DNA of 64,000 bases from positions 115,523 to 179,522 of the forward strand of contig CAJNDS010000277.1 in assembly GCA_905221605.1 (NCBI GenBank), written 5' to 3'. Under the pieces are notes generated by a model, which was not told where the DNA came from, ran no database searches, and saw only the letters and a list, made by a program, of their open reading frames with translations. This document shows positions 12,806 through 24,118 of the stretch, in pieces. A program made the translations under genes and the position numbers. Source of the stretch: Symbiodinium natans (Eukaryota > Sar > Dinophyceae > Suessiales > Symbiodiniaceae). Each line of letters starts with the position of its first letter. Position 1 is the stretch's first letter.

Positions 12806-13170
12806 GGCCTTGCTGTTGGTTTGAGGCTGGAGGCAACATAAGATATGGTCAGCTCTCTAAGAGGTCCTTCTGTGGGTACCTTGCATGTACAGGCCCAAAA
12901 GCGACCAGAGTTGAGCTCTGTTCCTTGCCGCCCTCAACGCTCGCAACAAGGGTGAAGACATGAAGCTAAGCCGAGAAACTTCGACAAGCTCTGAACCCCA
13001 AAAAAGTTGTCCAGAGGTGCTTTTGGCCACGCCGGAACCACCAGAGGCAGTGCTTTGGGCGCTGTATTCCACAGAGGAGATAGTGGGGGATCGTTGAAAT
13101 TTCATCGGGTTGGGCTTGCGGGTTTTTCTTTCTCCGGCACTAGGGCATGAAAACCCATGCTAAGGGAGCT

Positions 13171-13285
13171 TCCCTCACAATAGGACTCCCAACTCTTGGC
13201 AAGGAGCGGCTCAAGTGGGACGGCGGTTCCTTTGCAAAATACGAGGCGCTCTACGAGAGATGTGACTTGATGGGGCTCCGTACTT
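13171..13285 (+). CDS. Candidate exon, unidentified
   Basis: The open frame encodes LGKERLKWDGGSFAKYEALY followed by a short Cys/Asp stretch. Charged and aromatic residues are mixed as in real protein. It may continue the gene whose exons are at 12.4-12.8 kb, since strand and spacing agree. The frame fails shortly afterwards, before the poly-G tract. Confidence 0.4.
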
Positions 13286-13490
13286 CAGGACAGAGGTTTG
13301 CGGGGGTTGCTGATCTAGTACCCAAAGCAAAGCGCCCAAAATGTCGATGAAGCCAAGGGAAACACATCTCTGTGGGGCTTTACTGTAATTGTAAACGCTC
13401 GCGCGCGCCGCCTCGGCAGCCGGGCCGGCCCCAGGACAGGAAAGGAGGAAAGAGGGTTTCGCAAAAAAAGGGAGGAAGGGCAGAGGAGGT

Positions 13491-13574
<84 letters not shown>
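13491..13574 (+). repeat. 84-nt uninterrupted poly-G tract
   Basis: Counting the lines gives 84 consecutive G residues with no interruption, followed by TTTTTG. Poly-proline or poly-glycine frames crossing it are artefacts. The exact length may be unreliable, because homopolymers of this size are hard to sequence. Confidence 0.9.
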
Positions 13575-13576
<2 letters not shown>

Positions 13577-14711
13577 TTTGAGGCACTCCCCCTGTAGGAG
13601 CCACCGACAAGCGGGACCCTCCACGGCATCGGTTTGCAGCTCCTCCAAGGGATTGGGGGGGGTCCCACAGGGCGGGGGGGGGGGTTGCGTCAGAAAATTT
13701 GGCACGGGGGGAAGGGTTGGGTTAGGGGGAAGGAGGCCCGATCCGGGTCTGCTTGTTCCAGACGCTTCTCGGCAGGAAGCCGAGGCGAACTTTAGATCCT
13801 TAGCCTTTTGGGTTTATTGGGTTTCTGAATAAGGCAGCTAAAATTTTAATTTGTAGCTACCCTGCTAAGTGCGGCCAAGACATGAACAACCAATACCGTA
13901 CCCTGCAACTAGGTGCTGGAACTATAAATCCTAAGCCCTGGCCTGGAAGCCCTAACCCCTTGAGTCCCAGCCCTGAGTCCCAGACCTGGTTGTCTGAGGC
14001 AGTTTTCTCTTTGAGTATAGTGCAACAGTCCGAATATTGCGAGATCAGAAATTTTTGAAAGTTTCTGTCGCTCGGCAGGTCTTGGGCGATCCGCAGGCGC
14101 TTTTGGGCTGCCTAAATCAGGGCCATGGGCTACTGCAGAGGGGTTCTGGGGCTCCTAGTCCAAGAGTTTCGGGGGGCATAGTAGGCTTACAGGCTTACGG
14201 TAGTAGGCTTGAAGGTCCAAAACTCGAGCTGTAGTTTCTCTAAGCAATTCAGCAAGTAACTGAGTTTCGGGGGGCATTGGACTTCGTCTGTGAGAATGGC
14301 AGCGTCACGCTCGTTCATGGAACAGGAGTTATGAAATTGGAAAGCTGCCCGAAAACCATAGTCGCCCTAGTCGAAAGATTGTAGCCTCTACGACGCTACG
14401 AAATGTCAGTAGCCAAAGGTGCAGGAGGCCAGCTGCGCCCTTTGCGACTTCCTCTACTGTCGCATCCACCTTGTTCCAGGCTTTCACTTCTACAAGCCGG
14501 GGCTTTGAGAAACCCGAAGCCCTAAGCTGGGATGGTGGTGGGCAACTTAAAGTTCCGTTCATGGACATAGAAGCTCAGTATAACGGCAAGAGTAGTGTTT
14601 CAGCGCGGGTTTCAACATTCAGCCAGCGCAACTGACGTACCCAGCGGCGCTGTTTAGTTTAGGCTTGTGGAGGGTCCGGGCTCTCCAAAGTTCCACAGAG
14701 TGTGTGTGCAG

Positions 14712-14745
<34 letters not shown>

Positions 14746-15068
14746 GTTTGATTCTGGAGATGGGAGCTGAGTTTAGGGAGTGTCTGGCTTGGGGTGGATT
14801 TTCTGGGCTTCAGGAGGAAGTTTCGGCTTCTCGACATTGGCTCTTTAGGGTTGGGGTCAGCTGTGGTACGTCCTTGGAAAAGCCCAAACTGCTGAGACCG
14901 GCTCTTCGCTCTAACCACTGTTCACTTGACAGCTCAAGAAGATCCGCTCCTGCGTTGGGGTATCAGACTAAAGAGTTTTCTCAGGGCCCTTAAGGGACTA
15001 TGATTCGCATGTTGGTTCAGGATTTGGACTCTTCCTTCCAAATCTCAAACACACCCCTCGTCCTGGCA
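13575..15068. other. Intronic-type DNA
   Basis: Contains G-rich DNA just after the poly-G tract, degenerate CCCTAA-like words near 13,920-13,990 and a (GT)n microsatellite at 14,701-14,740. No exon is supported. Confidence 0.5.
14701..14740. repeat. (GT)n microsatellite
   Basis: A near-perfect GT dinucleotide run read directly from the sequence. Confidence 0.9.
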
Positions 15069-15119
15069 GGCATCAAGGATCGGGACATGGTGCAGGCAGT
15101 GTGCGATCTTTCGGGCGTT
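15069..15119 (+). CDS. Short candidate exon before the START-domain exon
   Basis: After a GGCAG acceptor-like site, 16 codons read IKDRDMVQAVCDLSG before a stop. Its position upstream of the START exon suggests the same gene, but the match to any family is too short to judge. Confidence 0.35.
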
Positions 15120-15297
15120 TAGGATTCAAAGGGCTGCCATATCCTGACGCCGGCATTCCTGAACCAAAGGTCTCCTTGGCGTGTGCTCTTAAAAATTCTC
15201 GCTGGTTGTAAAGCACGTAGGAAGCAATCGATGTAATGTTTACAGATGTTTACAGGAGCATTGACCGGCACTAAAGGCTTATGGACACCAATGTGCT

Positions 15298-15420
15298 CGA
15301 CGCCTGCTAGTTTACCCCATTGCGTTCACGAGCCTCGAATCCCTGCGGATCGGCAAGGAGCGCTTCTTGCTTCGCCTGGCTGACCGAGGCAACTTAGGGC
15401 AATTTTGCAAGAAACAGCCT
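15298..15420 (+). CDS. Candidate exon in the START-domain gene region
   Basis: About 40 codons encode LLVYPIAFTSLESLRIGKER followed by FLLRLADRGNLGQFCKK, with an amphipathic helix-like pattern. It lies on the plus strand about 1 kb before the START exon, so co-membership in one gene is plausible but not shown. Splice sites are not resolved. Confidence 0.45.
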
Positions 15421-15486
15421 ACAAGAAGGGCCCAGCACTGTGTCATTAACCACTAAGTAAATGTGTCTGAAGTCTCAGCCATATTG

Positions 15487-15580
15487 GCCAGGCTACGCCA
15501 TCGCAATCCGAGCCTGCAGCGATGACCAATGCCGTGCTTTGGGGCACCTCATCCGGCAGCTTGCAGGGTGCAGAGAATGT
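15487..15580 (+). CDS. Candidate exon, unidentified
   Basis: The frame reads GYAIAIRACSDDQCRALGHL and continues for about ten more codons with Cys, Arg and Leu. Protein-like composition and neighbourhood support it; there is no domain match. Confidence 0.35.
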
Positions 15581-16448
15581 TTCCTAAGCTTTAAACACCC
15601 GTCCTTGTGGGAATATGGGAGCACAGAAGGAACCCGACAGCCGCCTTACAACTCGCCTTAATTACAGCCTCCCCCAAGAAGCGCGAAACCCCTAAAAATC
15701 TGGGTCAAGCAAGCTGCCAAAACGCGAATCATTAGCCGAATCATTAGCCCCCCTAAACTTAAGGGGGTTCGTCGAGGCGCCCGCCCGTCCAGAATGTGGT
15801 GCGCGCCCGCACCGTCATCTCCGGGTGCGCGACTTGTGGAGCTTTGTCGTTCGAAAGTTGGGGTTCAGTAGGTGCAGCGCTTGTCGTATAAACCTGCTCA
15901 CTGCCATTCCGCAGTGAATACTTGTACTCCCGTTGTACTCCCATCGTCTGGCACAGACTTGGCCAGGTACATCATCCAACCAAACCCGTCCGGGCCAGGC
16001 TGGGACAATCGTTGATTTGGACAGTGGCCGCCCATGGAATTGCAGGGCTCATGACTCGTAACTCATGATGGAGAACCCACTGAATCGGTTGCATCTCTCT
16101 CTGTGCGCCGAGTGCTAAGTCCGACCCACGCAGCCCATGCACCTCCGTGGAAACCGGCGACGTCTGTCCTTTCTAGAGTATTGCACCCAGTCCTCCAGAA
16201 GGAGCTCATTGTCGAGACGCAGAATCCGAAGCAGAACTTGTCTCAGGGATCGCGGATAGCGCTCTCAAGCGCTTTGTTCTTGCACTTTTCTCGACATCCA
16301 TGTAACCAATACATGATCCTCCAGGGTCACAAAGTTGAGCGAAAGGGGCTTGACGGCCTGACTGAATACTGGTACCACAAGTACACCCTAAAGCAACCCC
16401 GGGTGGCAACAAAAAACAACCCCAAAAGCAACCCCTAGTGAAGCGCCA

Positions 16449-16561
16449 GGCGTCGTGGTGACCGGCATCTCCCAGACAGACCTCGGGGGAAACGTGCCGC
16501 AGTGGGTTCAGGGCATGGTCAAGAAGGCGCCCATCTTATTCAGGGCTCGATCGGCACCCTT
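16449..16561 (+). CDS. START (StAR-related lipid transfer) domain exon, C-terminal part
   Basis: The exon starts after a CCAG acceptor and ends at a GTAAGA donor (16,562). It encodes GVVVTGISQTDLGGNVPQWV then QGMVKKAP. This matches the last strand and the start of the C-terminal helix of START domains, where a Q/H-x-D-x-G-x-x-P-x-W-x-x-N/G-x-x-x-K-x-A-P pattern is conserved; the helix closes the lipid-binding cavity. START proteins move or sense lipids such as sterols, phospholipids and ceramide. Only this part of the domain is visible. Other exons at 15.1-15.6 kb may belong to the same gene. Confidence 0.65.
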
Positions 16562-18990
16562 GTAAGAACCTCAAGGACGGACCTCATTCTTAGAGAGCTC
16601 ATTTTCCCGAGCCACAGAATCCATAATACATGAAGGCTGGCAAGCGCAAGCCCGTGGAATGGGCCCAGCGGTTGGAGGACTTTGTGGGATGTGGAGTGGG
16701 GGTGGGGGTTCAGAAGGATTGCCGGCGTTAGGCATGAGGAGTGTGACCGGGCACCCATTCGGATAGATAGGCCCCGATCTTGCGAGTTCTTTAGGGGCAC
16801 AAGGTCAGCCAGCCCGAAAGTCTGACTAATGTGGCTTGATTTGGGATTTAGGGTGTCGGGCCTAGGGGAGCGCGGCAATTGGGGATGTGCCAGTATCATT
16901 CTTGGCTTTTCTGAAATGGTTTTCAATTTGAAGAATCCCCCAACACCCAAGACCAAACGCCTCGAAGTCTTTTGGCTTGAGCCTTGAGCCTGAAAACGCA
17001 GGACCACTGCAACATGAGGGCAGGGCTGGACGTGGCAAGTCCGCGGCTCGGGACGATGGGGTCCTCATGAAAGGCTTTGCTTGAGGTTTGAATTGGGCTT
17101 CATGTCAGAGCCTATTTTTAAATTTAGGATGCTAAGATAGAAACAGCTGAGAATCCCTCCGAGCTTCAGCTGCCCTGCTTGGAGATTCATGTGTTGTTAA
17201 GGGTGATAGGCGCCCCTAATGGAGTTATGACGATTGATACAGCTTTAACCGACTCTAGCCACGTGAAGATTCAAGAGAAAGGTGCCATTAGGGGTATAAG
17301 CACCCAGTCAGAGGGAGGCAAAACTATGGCTACCCTACCCATGAACCAACCTCCAAGCAGAAAGTTCTAGTCTTTTTGCACGCTCTGCTTCCTTTCTGCC
17401 GCCTTACTCAAGTGTTGCTGAGGTCGAAACAGGCTCACATTTTCCGCTTTGAGAAGCCGAGCACGAGGTGGCGTGTCCTGCTATGATCAGGGAGACGGGA
17501 GTGATGCCTGGGACGCACATCAACAAGGCGAAGAAGGCAATTCCTAGCTCCAAGACCAACTGTAGACAGCAATTCAAGGGACGAGGACGCGAGAGATCAG
17601 AAATCAGACATACTGTGGGCAATGGACGATGGACCCGAGGGAATAGCACAGTGCAGTGGCCCAAAATCCTCCAAATCCCTAAGAAGCCCGAAACAGCTTT
17701 CCTGCGAACAGGCATGGGACAAGGGAGGTCGCACTGCCATCCCATGACGGCTAACTTAAGCGTGATTTTGCTTCATGCTACTCGTATGCCAACCGGCTGC
17801 AGATTTCACCAGTGGGGTATGTGGCGCCTTGACAGGTTGGACGAAGGAGCTGGTGGCCCAGTCTATCGGGGTTTCATCGGTCCAGCCCCCTTCCTCTGAA
17901 GATTTTTTCCAAAGGAGCCGTGTGGGCTTTGTAGGGCTTCTGGAGGAGCATCGCAGTGGGCAGTCCCTCTTTCCGTCCACCGTGGAAGAATGCGGAAGAC
18001 AAGCGAATTCATGCGAGAGTTGTCTCTTTGTTCAACGAGGCTGGCGCAGAACCCATGCTTTCCGCGCGACGGGGCCACCACAAGGCCGGAGCAGAGGTGA
18101 ATCCACAGCGTAAAGGTTATGGTCTGCACCTGTAATTTTGTAATCTACGCGAATATGTCGCGATTTCACAAGCTTCGCTACACCGAGACTCAAGTTACCC
18201 AGTCCAGGAAGATCCATTGTTGTCAGGCGGTCAAGGGCTGCTTCGCCGGCACGTGATAGTTCGCAGGGCTCCCAAGAGAATTGATGCCTTTGTTTTTGTT
18301 GGCTATCAGGGCTCAGGGTTGAGCTACCAGGGTTGGGGTTCTCTATGCGCTTGTGTAGCTACATGGTCGATCCTCTCAGACTCAGGCCGCGTCGGCCACA
18401 GAACAGCAGCGTACAGGCAAGTTCGTCCTGAATGCGAATACTGTAGAGTGCGAATGGCTGCAAATAAAAATGAGAGCAACAACCCAATGTTCATGGTCAT
18501 GCCCGTGTCATGGTCCTCGAAATCCGTGAAGGACCCGGGAACGGGGACAGGGAAGCAGCTCTGAAGCCATGCGCTCAGCGCATGCCGTCCTCAAAGCTGC
18601 GATTTCGCTGGACTGGGGGGCTGGCATCCTAGGAACGGCACTATCAGTGGATCGGGTTTAGCATAGACTCGCGAATGAAGGTCACTGGCAATCGCACTCT
18701 GGTTGTTGGAGTTGCAATTGGTCGTCTTTGGCCTCGAGCCCCAGCGAGACCCCCCGAAACCCGGTCCTCGTGCGTTTCACCGCGCCTACGCTCGGGTGAT
18801 TCAATCAGCCCGTGCCGGGCCGCATGGCCGCAGGCCTTGTGCCGTGCTTCTCAAGCGCCAGGGCCTGAAGCACCTTTGACATCCTCGAGCATTAGAAGCC
18901 CCACGTTGCTTCGAGTTGCTCCGGTACCCCTGAACTTCTCGCGCCCAACCTGGGGGCCTAGCCGACTTGCTTAGCTGTTAAAGGGTTAAA
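16562..18990. other. Intronic or intergenic host DNA
   Basis: No supported exon. Several open frames exist on both strands but show no splice logic or family motif. Confidence 0.45.
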
Positions 18991-19105
18991 GGCCCACCTT
19001 CTTTTGCTGCTGAGAAGTACGACCCGAAAGCTGTGGCCAGCGGCCCCGGAGTCGCTTTTGAAGGCCTTGCCTGCAAGGATCAGCTGCAGACCTTTAGCAC
19101 CGGCC
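18991..19105 (+). CDS. Candidate exon, unidentified host protein
   Basis: Begins after an AAAG acceptor and ends at a consensus GTAAGT donor at 19,106. It encodes about 38 codons containing EKYDPKAVASGPGVAFEGLA and CKDQLQTFSTG. Clean composition and a canonical donor make this one of the better host exons. The product is not recognised; the next exon at 19,229 probably belongs to it. Confidence 0.6.
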
Positions 19106-19228
19106 GTAAGTGAACCATACTTACATGGGGCCATCTGATCTGCTTGTCTAAGCCGGGCATACCATGGCAACACAGGCTGTAGCGTGGGAGCCCTTGCGGA
19201 TCAAGATCTGAAAGGCTGTTCCTCGCAG

Positions 19229-19327
19229 GCGCAGCGCAAAAGACCTCCTGCTAGCGAACAGAAATACACACGTGCCCCACAGCAACTGTGCAAAGCGAGC
19301 TTCGACGGTGTGCGCTTAGACTTGCCG
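19229..19327 (+). CDS. Candidate exon, unidentified host protein
   Basis: Follows a CGCAG acceptor and ends at a GTGAGT donor (19,328). It encodes 33 residues including RPPASEQKYTRAPQQLCK and FDGVRLDLP. The intron to the preceding exon would be 123 bp with a GTAAGT start. No domain is recognised. Confidence 0.55.
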
Positions 19328-19770
19328 GTGAGTGGATACCTGGACACCGCCATCAAGCGAACGAAGAGGGGTGTCAGCCGAAGTCCCCCCTGGGCCCAGG
19401 GTCCTCTGCCTGGCTGAAGACAGCCCACCTCAGGTTGCGGAGCTTTGGGTTAGCGCTATGTTTTGGGTTCAGGGTTTGGGGTTCACGGCTCAACATTCAC
19501 GGTTCAGGTCTTGTTTCACCTGAACCAGATGCTGGGGGTTCCACGGCCTGAAGACGTCATGGGGTCCCGTGGGGGATTAAGGTTCAGGGATTCAGGTGAG
19601 GTTGTCACGTGATCAAAGTTTGGGCTGGAGGCCAACCCCGGTCCGCAGCCGTTGCCAGCCTGAAGCATCCGCCTCGCCCTTTGCACATCCTTTCCGCCGT
19701 GGCGCCTAAGAAGGCAATCAAGGCACCGGTGCGATTGCGCTCTTGTTGCTAGAGCGGAGTGAGGGAAACA

Positions 19771-19790
19771 AAGAGAGAGAGAGAGAGAGA
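19771..19790 (+). repeat. (GA)n microsatellite abutting the leader relict
   Basis: Ten GA units run directly into the spliced-leader relict, occupying the place where the first bases of the leader would be. Confidence 0.85.
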
Positions 19791-19809
19791 GTAGCCATTT
19801 TGGCTCAAG
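19791..19809 (+). other. Relict of the dinoflagellate spliced leader (DinoSL)
   Basis: The 19 bases GTAGCCATTTTGGCTCAAG match positions 4-22 of the 22-nt leader that dinoflagellates trans-splice to the 5' ends of nuclear mRNAs. The preceding bases are GA repeat and not CC. Genomic copies of the leader arise when a mature mRNA is reverse-transcribed and re-inserted, a process described for dinoflagellates. The DNA just downstream is therefore expected to start as a retrocopied mRNA. No SL RNA gene features (donor GT after the leader, Sm site) follow, so this is not an SL RNA gene. Confidence 0.85.
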
Positions 19810-20065
19810 TCGCCCTGGGGGAACCCGCCCCTCCCTCGGTGGCTTGAGCCACGCTGCGCCGCATCTGTCAAGCCACTCAGCTTCCGTCTCGACCTTAACC
19901 CACTTCTTTGGGGGGTGTCGTTCAGGGACGCATGGACTGACGCTTGCAGGACTTCTAGGGGGTGCACCTTAAATCGGACGGAACCGAGGAGGCTCAGCAC
20001 AGGTAGGGAGCAACAAAAAACTGTAACTGCTAGGCGCATGCCTTCATGCTTTCCAGGACCTTACG

Positions 20066-20497
20066 TTGCTCGCGTTACTTTCCAACAGTTCTAGCCAGCT
20101 CACTCGCAGCCATCCGGCGCGCCCGCGCCGGGGGGCATATCGCGACCACGACCGAGAGGACAGAGACTCATCGCCTACCCCATCCACAGACTCGTCGGAA
20201 AGCACGTCTTCCTCAACCACCAGCTCCGCCAGCGCCTCGAAGGACGAAGTGGGAGCAAGCCAAGGAAGCACCCCTGTGAAACACCATCGGGGAGGCAAAT
20301 GGTTAACCAAGCAACATTGCCGTCGAGTACCCGCGTCACATCTACCACGATGCCGGCAACAAGTTCACCGGAAAGACCAGGCCCAGAGCAAAGGCCAGAA
20401 TGCCATGTCAACGTCTACCGCAAACCAGCGAGACCAAGTCCAGAGTGGAAGCCACAATCCCCATGTGCAATACCATCGGGGAGAGCAAACACCCTAA
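20066..20497 (+). CDS. Low-complexity Ser/Thr-rich open frame, doubtful
   Basis: An uninterrupted frame of 143 codons has an Arg/Asp-rich start, a Ser/Thr run around residues 35-60, then two copies of a motif ending in HHRG or YHRG with Lys/Gln-rich linkers. It starts about 250 bp after the leader relict and lacks an in-frame ATG at its start. It could be part of a retrocopied mRNA or a chance frame in biased DNA. Confidence 0.25.
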   Translation: MLALLSNSSSQLTRSHPARPRRGAYRDHDREDRDSSPTPSTDSSESTSSSTTSSASASKDEVGASQGSTPVKHHRGGKWLTKQHCRRVPASHLPRCRQQVHRKDQAQSKGQNAMSTSTANQRDQVQSGSHNPHVQYHRGEQTP

Positions 20498-21028
20498 CCA
20501 GTACAAGCACGGGGAAAATCCGCTGGAGGAGAATCGCTCGCAGATCAGGTCCGTCGACTCGTGAGAGTGAAGCCGCGTTTCGTGCCACTGTACAAACCCT
20601 ATAACAATCCACATCGCTCCGGCCTGCCGACCTGCAGGGGGAACAACTTTTCATAGGTACCTGGCCGCCTTGCTGCGGCGGGGGAGCCAAGAATCTTTAG
20701 CCCCAACCTGTAGCGGGCGCATTGGATAGACATCAAATCTCATGCCAGTTTGGGAAGGGGCCCAAATGAAGGGCGGACTCTGTCATCTCAGTCCTCACAT
20801 GCACTGTGCATGTTTTTGCCCCACCCATGGCCCAAAAAAGGCCGCTTTTGAGAGACAGCCCAAGGTGGCGGCCCCCCCCCCCTTCTTGATCACTTTCGAT
20901 CACCTTCTTCCGTGATTGGACTAATCCTGTTGGCACTGGGGGGGACGTGTCTACAAATTTCACCAACAGACCGTGGACTCTGCGCGCCCCTTGGGGCGGC
21001 TCTCCTCTTGGGGGGGAGCCATGCGTGT

Positions 21029-21076
21029 GGGAGGGAGAGAGGGAGAGGGAGAGAGAGAGAGAGAGAGATAGAGATA
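21029..21076 (+). repeat. (GA)n microsatellite
   Basis: GGGAGA units pass into a pure GA run and end in GATA-rich sequence. Confidence 0.85.
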
Positions 21077-23229
21077 TCTCTCCGGAACGAGAGAGCTTGA
21101 AAGAACCAAAGACAGACAGCAGAAGCCGGGGGTTGGGGGAGATTAGTTGGGGGCACTTGCACAGGCTATAGACACATCACTGCTTTCAAGACACCCGCAG
21201 AATATACGCAACACGAGGGAGCTCGCGGAGTGCGCGAAGGATCCTTGGTTTCTGATCTTGTATAAATGGCGTAACTATGAGACCCGCAGGTGAGCCAAAA
21301 GCCAATAGTCAGCCAAAGATCGCCGCAAGCGAGCTAAAGTGAGAGTCACAAGCGAGTGAGTGATGTGCCCTTCAGTCCAATCCACAAAATGATGAAAGTT
21401 TCGAGTTTCGAGGATACGATACGCCGCGCGCGCGAGAGTGTTGCATGTCTTGCGTATGTTCGAGGACAAACATTCAAAAAACGTGCCGTGAGGGAAGCGG
21501 CAGGATCTCCTGACCGCCCCGCCTGCTTGAAAACGACAGTTCTAAAGTCGTTGCGACTGCGACCGCATGACGGGAGCGAGGCTTAATTGTCACAAACGAG
21601 ATCGCTCACAAGAAGTGGAAAAGCTTGAGGCTGTGAGCGCCGCGGGCTACCCCAGACTCCGGCTTGTCTAGTGAGTTTTAGTTGTAAGTCAGATCCGTTC
21701 TCGGTTGTTGATGCAGTACCAGTGCCAGGCAAACAAACGACTACAGATGAGAGTGGAGTTTGCGTCGACGATTATTTGCACACATGTGTCATGTGCTAGC
21801 AGCATGAGAACAAATGTTAGCGTCTATGTTAACACGCTCGTGATGCTTTGGTACAGGCAGCCTGTTTACTTCTCGCTGTTGATCCCAAACTCTTGAGAGT
21901 TTCGGACAGTTGGAGCGCTTGTTTTGGCATTTGTTGGTTCTAATCTGTGGCACTGAAGGCTATGAAGGCAGCGAAGTGAGCCGCATTTTGTCCTGTTGGA
22001 TTTCTTGTGCAGCGTCAGCTGAGTAGGACGTTTCGCCAGGTCCATAGGACCTGAGCCCGCACTGCTCCAAGGGACGGACGGCACTTGCACAGAGAAAAAA
22101 TATGAAAAAAGCAGCTACTGCATTACTGAATCCTAAGTCAAGCACAGGCCCTTCACTGATGTATTAACAATCCTTTACGACTCTCAGGTTTCGGGCTTTG
22201 ATGCAAGTAAGCCCCAAGTGCAGAATCTATTCTTTGGCTAGTAGTTATGCGGCCCTCATTACAGGGAGTCCCATTGCCAATGCATCAGAACATGGGGTTG
22301 TGGGGTGTGGGAATGTCTCGAACCGACGCTTGTTTCGTTGCATGCAGCCTGTATTTTCCGATTTTCGCATCACAGCTTCATCCAGTACAGACCTTTGGAG
22401 CCTTGGCCTGCATTATGAAAGTCGTAAGGTTTGCTGCCAAACACCGATAGATCGCCACGACGGGTTCCAGCGGGGCCTAGGTGTTCGAGGCTTGAGCAGA
22501 ATTGCCTGTCATTGTTGCGAAGGCCCGCAACAGCAAGTTCATTGCCTCTCATTGCCTTTCACTGCCTTTGACCCCAAAACCTTCGTGAGAACCTAGCCTT
22601 CAGGACCTTGACTTGGATCCCAAACCATCGCCCAGGATCAGCTGAACTTGCTCTCGGCATGCCGGCGCCCTACTTGGAAGAACCCCTATATGCCTTTTGG
22701 AAGAACGCCGGCGCTGGTGAGGAGCTTCACGGGTGGCGGGCGCGGGGTGACGTTTAGGGTGTTGAAATGGTCCAGGGCCTGGTCCATGGCATGCAAGGCA
22801 TAGGGTTTCCTGAAGCCTGAACCTAAAACCAGCTGAAGGTTAAAGCAATCGGGCTAAAAGGTTGGATGTTCGGACCAACATTTATTGCAGGTACTTCCAC
22901 AAATCTCGGTCTGAAGAAAACATGCCTTCGACTGAATGCTTTCAAATAGCCGTGACCCGCAAGCGTACATAGCTCCAGACAAAAAGCATCCTTATGAACT
23001 TGTGCTTGTGATAAGTCATGCAGCAGATATGACGGAGTCAAGCTCACCGATGAGGACACTGCAGAGACTCCCGGTATGCGCGTGGATGTCGAGACGCCGT
23101 GCGGCACTTTGGGTTTCAGAAAATATGGGGAGCGTGCAGCTTCGGAAGCACAACTTTTCTGCTTCAGCCGAACCCTCGATCAGGCAGCGAAACGTTCCTG
23201 AAACTCATGGTCCCTGTCTTTGTATAAGG

Positions 23230-23325
23230 AAGTACCGCATGAAGTACCGCTCCTACCGGCTCGGCTATGCTCAAGCGATGAACGGGCTCGCGGATGTCCT
23301 CAACGATGCAGCGGCCCGGCACAGT
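23230..23325 (+). CDS. Candidate exon with KYR...YRLGYA motif
   Basis: About 30 codons read KYRMKYRSYRLGYAQAMNG followed by LADVLNDAAARH. The YRLGYA core and its spacing to Ala-Asp-Val/Leu recur in the exon at 24,119, so these look like two diverged copies of one module in a repeat-containing protein. No named family is recognised. Confidence 0.5.
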
Positions 23326-23423
23326 GTCCAGAGCACATCAAGCACATCACGTCAAGCGGACCACGCGCGCGCACGCTTAGCTTTCAGGCCTTCAGCTTCT
23401 CATGTCTATTTTCTACTGGGGAG

Positions 23424-23515
23424 GCCGGGCTTACCCCTGAGGAGAAGGACAGCACCCTCGAGTCCAAGCAGAAGATCATCAAAACCAGTCAAGCACCCGG
23501 CTCAGCCGAGAAGAG
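23424..23515 (+). CDS. Candidate exon, charged linker
   Basis: Bounded by AG at 23,422-23,423 and GT at 23,516. It encodes AGLTPEEKDSTLESKQKIIK and a further ten residues, highly charged and probably helical. It sits between the two YRLGYA modules and likely belongs to the same gene. Confidence 0.5.
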
Positions 23516-23879
23516 GTCCTGTCCAAAGTGTTGCTTCAGTCTTCGCTTCGGTTTTAAGACGGGCAGAAACGCTGCACCAGTGCATGTTGTGTGTCAAGGA
23601 CAAGAAAGCCATCGACGCTCAGCCGAGACAGTATGAAAATGGTACTCCAAACAACTAAGAGTTCGCGATGTGCTCTGAGTTACGTTTTTGAGTTGGTCCC
23701 TGTTCACTGTGCTACTGCCCTGCTAGCTTGCAATGTTCTTTTCGTGAATGTTTTCCTTTCTCTCGGGCCCAGGAGGAGTGTGCAATAACGCGTGGCCTCT
23801 ATGGGGAATGAGGTGAACGTTACTCGTGGCAGGTCCTCTTGACGTTTTGGCCAATGGCCCTCAGTCTCAGGACACTTCG

Positions 23880-23970
23880 CTGCCGATCGATGAGCCGCTC
23901 TTCCACCACCTCAGCGATGCTAAGCGTGCCGAGATCAACAAGTACCGCGAAGACTACCGCTACTCATCTG
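23880..23970 (+). CDS. Candidate exon, basic/acidic helix
   Basis: The frame reads LPIDEPLFHHLSDAKRAEIN then KYREDYRYS. The KYRxxYR segment matches the start of the 23,230 module, which suggests that the second module is split between this exon and the one at 24,119. Confidence 0.5.
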
Positions 23971-24118
23971 TGTTGAGTTGCCCTGTCCGGTCGTTGGCCT
24001 GAATCATGAATCCAGATCAAAAAACCACGCAATCCAGCGGTTTTTCTTTGAATCGGCCCATGCCTTCTGACTTCAACTCGACCCACGGGTTGAGATCTGA
24101 ACCACAAAACGCCTTGAA

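Larger units (their letters stand above)
19810..23229. other. DNA downstream of the leader relict, mostly without gene
   Basis: The first few hundred bases could be a retrocopied transcript, but no intact frame begins near the leader. A Ser/Thr-rich frame at 20.07-20.5 kb is listed separately. A (GA)n repeat lies at about 21,029-21,076. The remainder shows no supported exon. Confidence 0.45.

Noticed and set aside
13211-13705. Proline-rich protein on the minus strand
   Set aside because: The proline run is the poly-G tract read backwards; flanks show no coding signal in that frame.
19791-19900. Active SL RNA gene
   Set aside because: No donor GT directly after the leader and no Sm-like site; the sequence looks like a relict from a retrocopied mRNA.
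20066-20497. Retroelement gag-like protein
   Set aside because: Ser/Thr-rich and basic segments alone are insufficient; no zinc knuckle or pol frame is nearby, so it is kept only as a doubtful frame.
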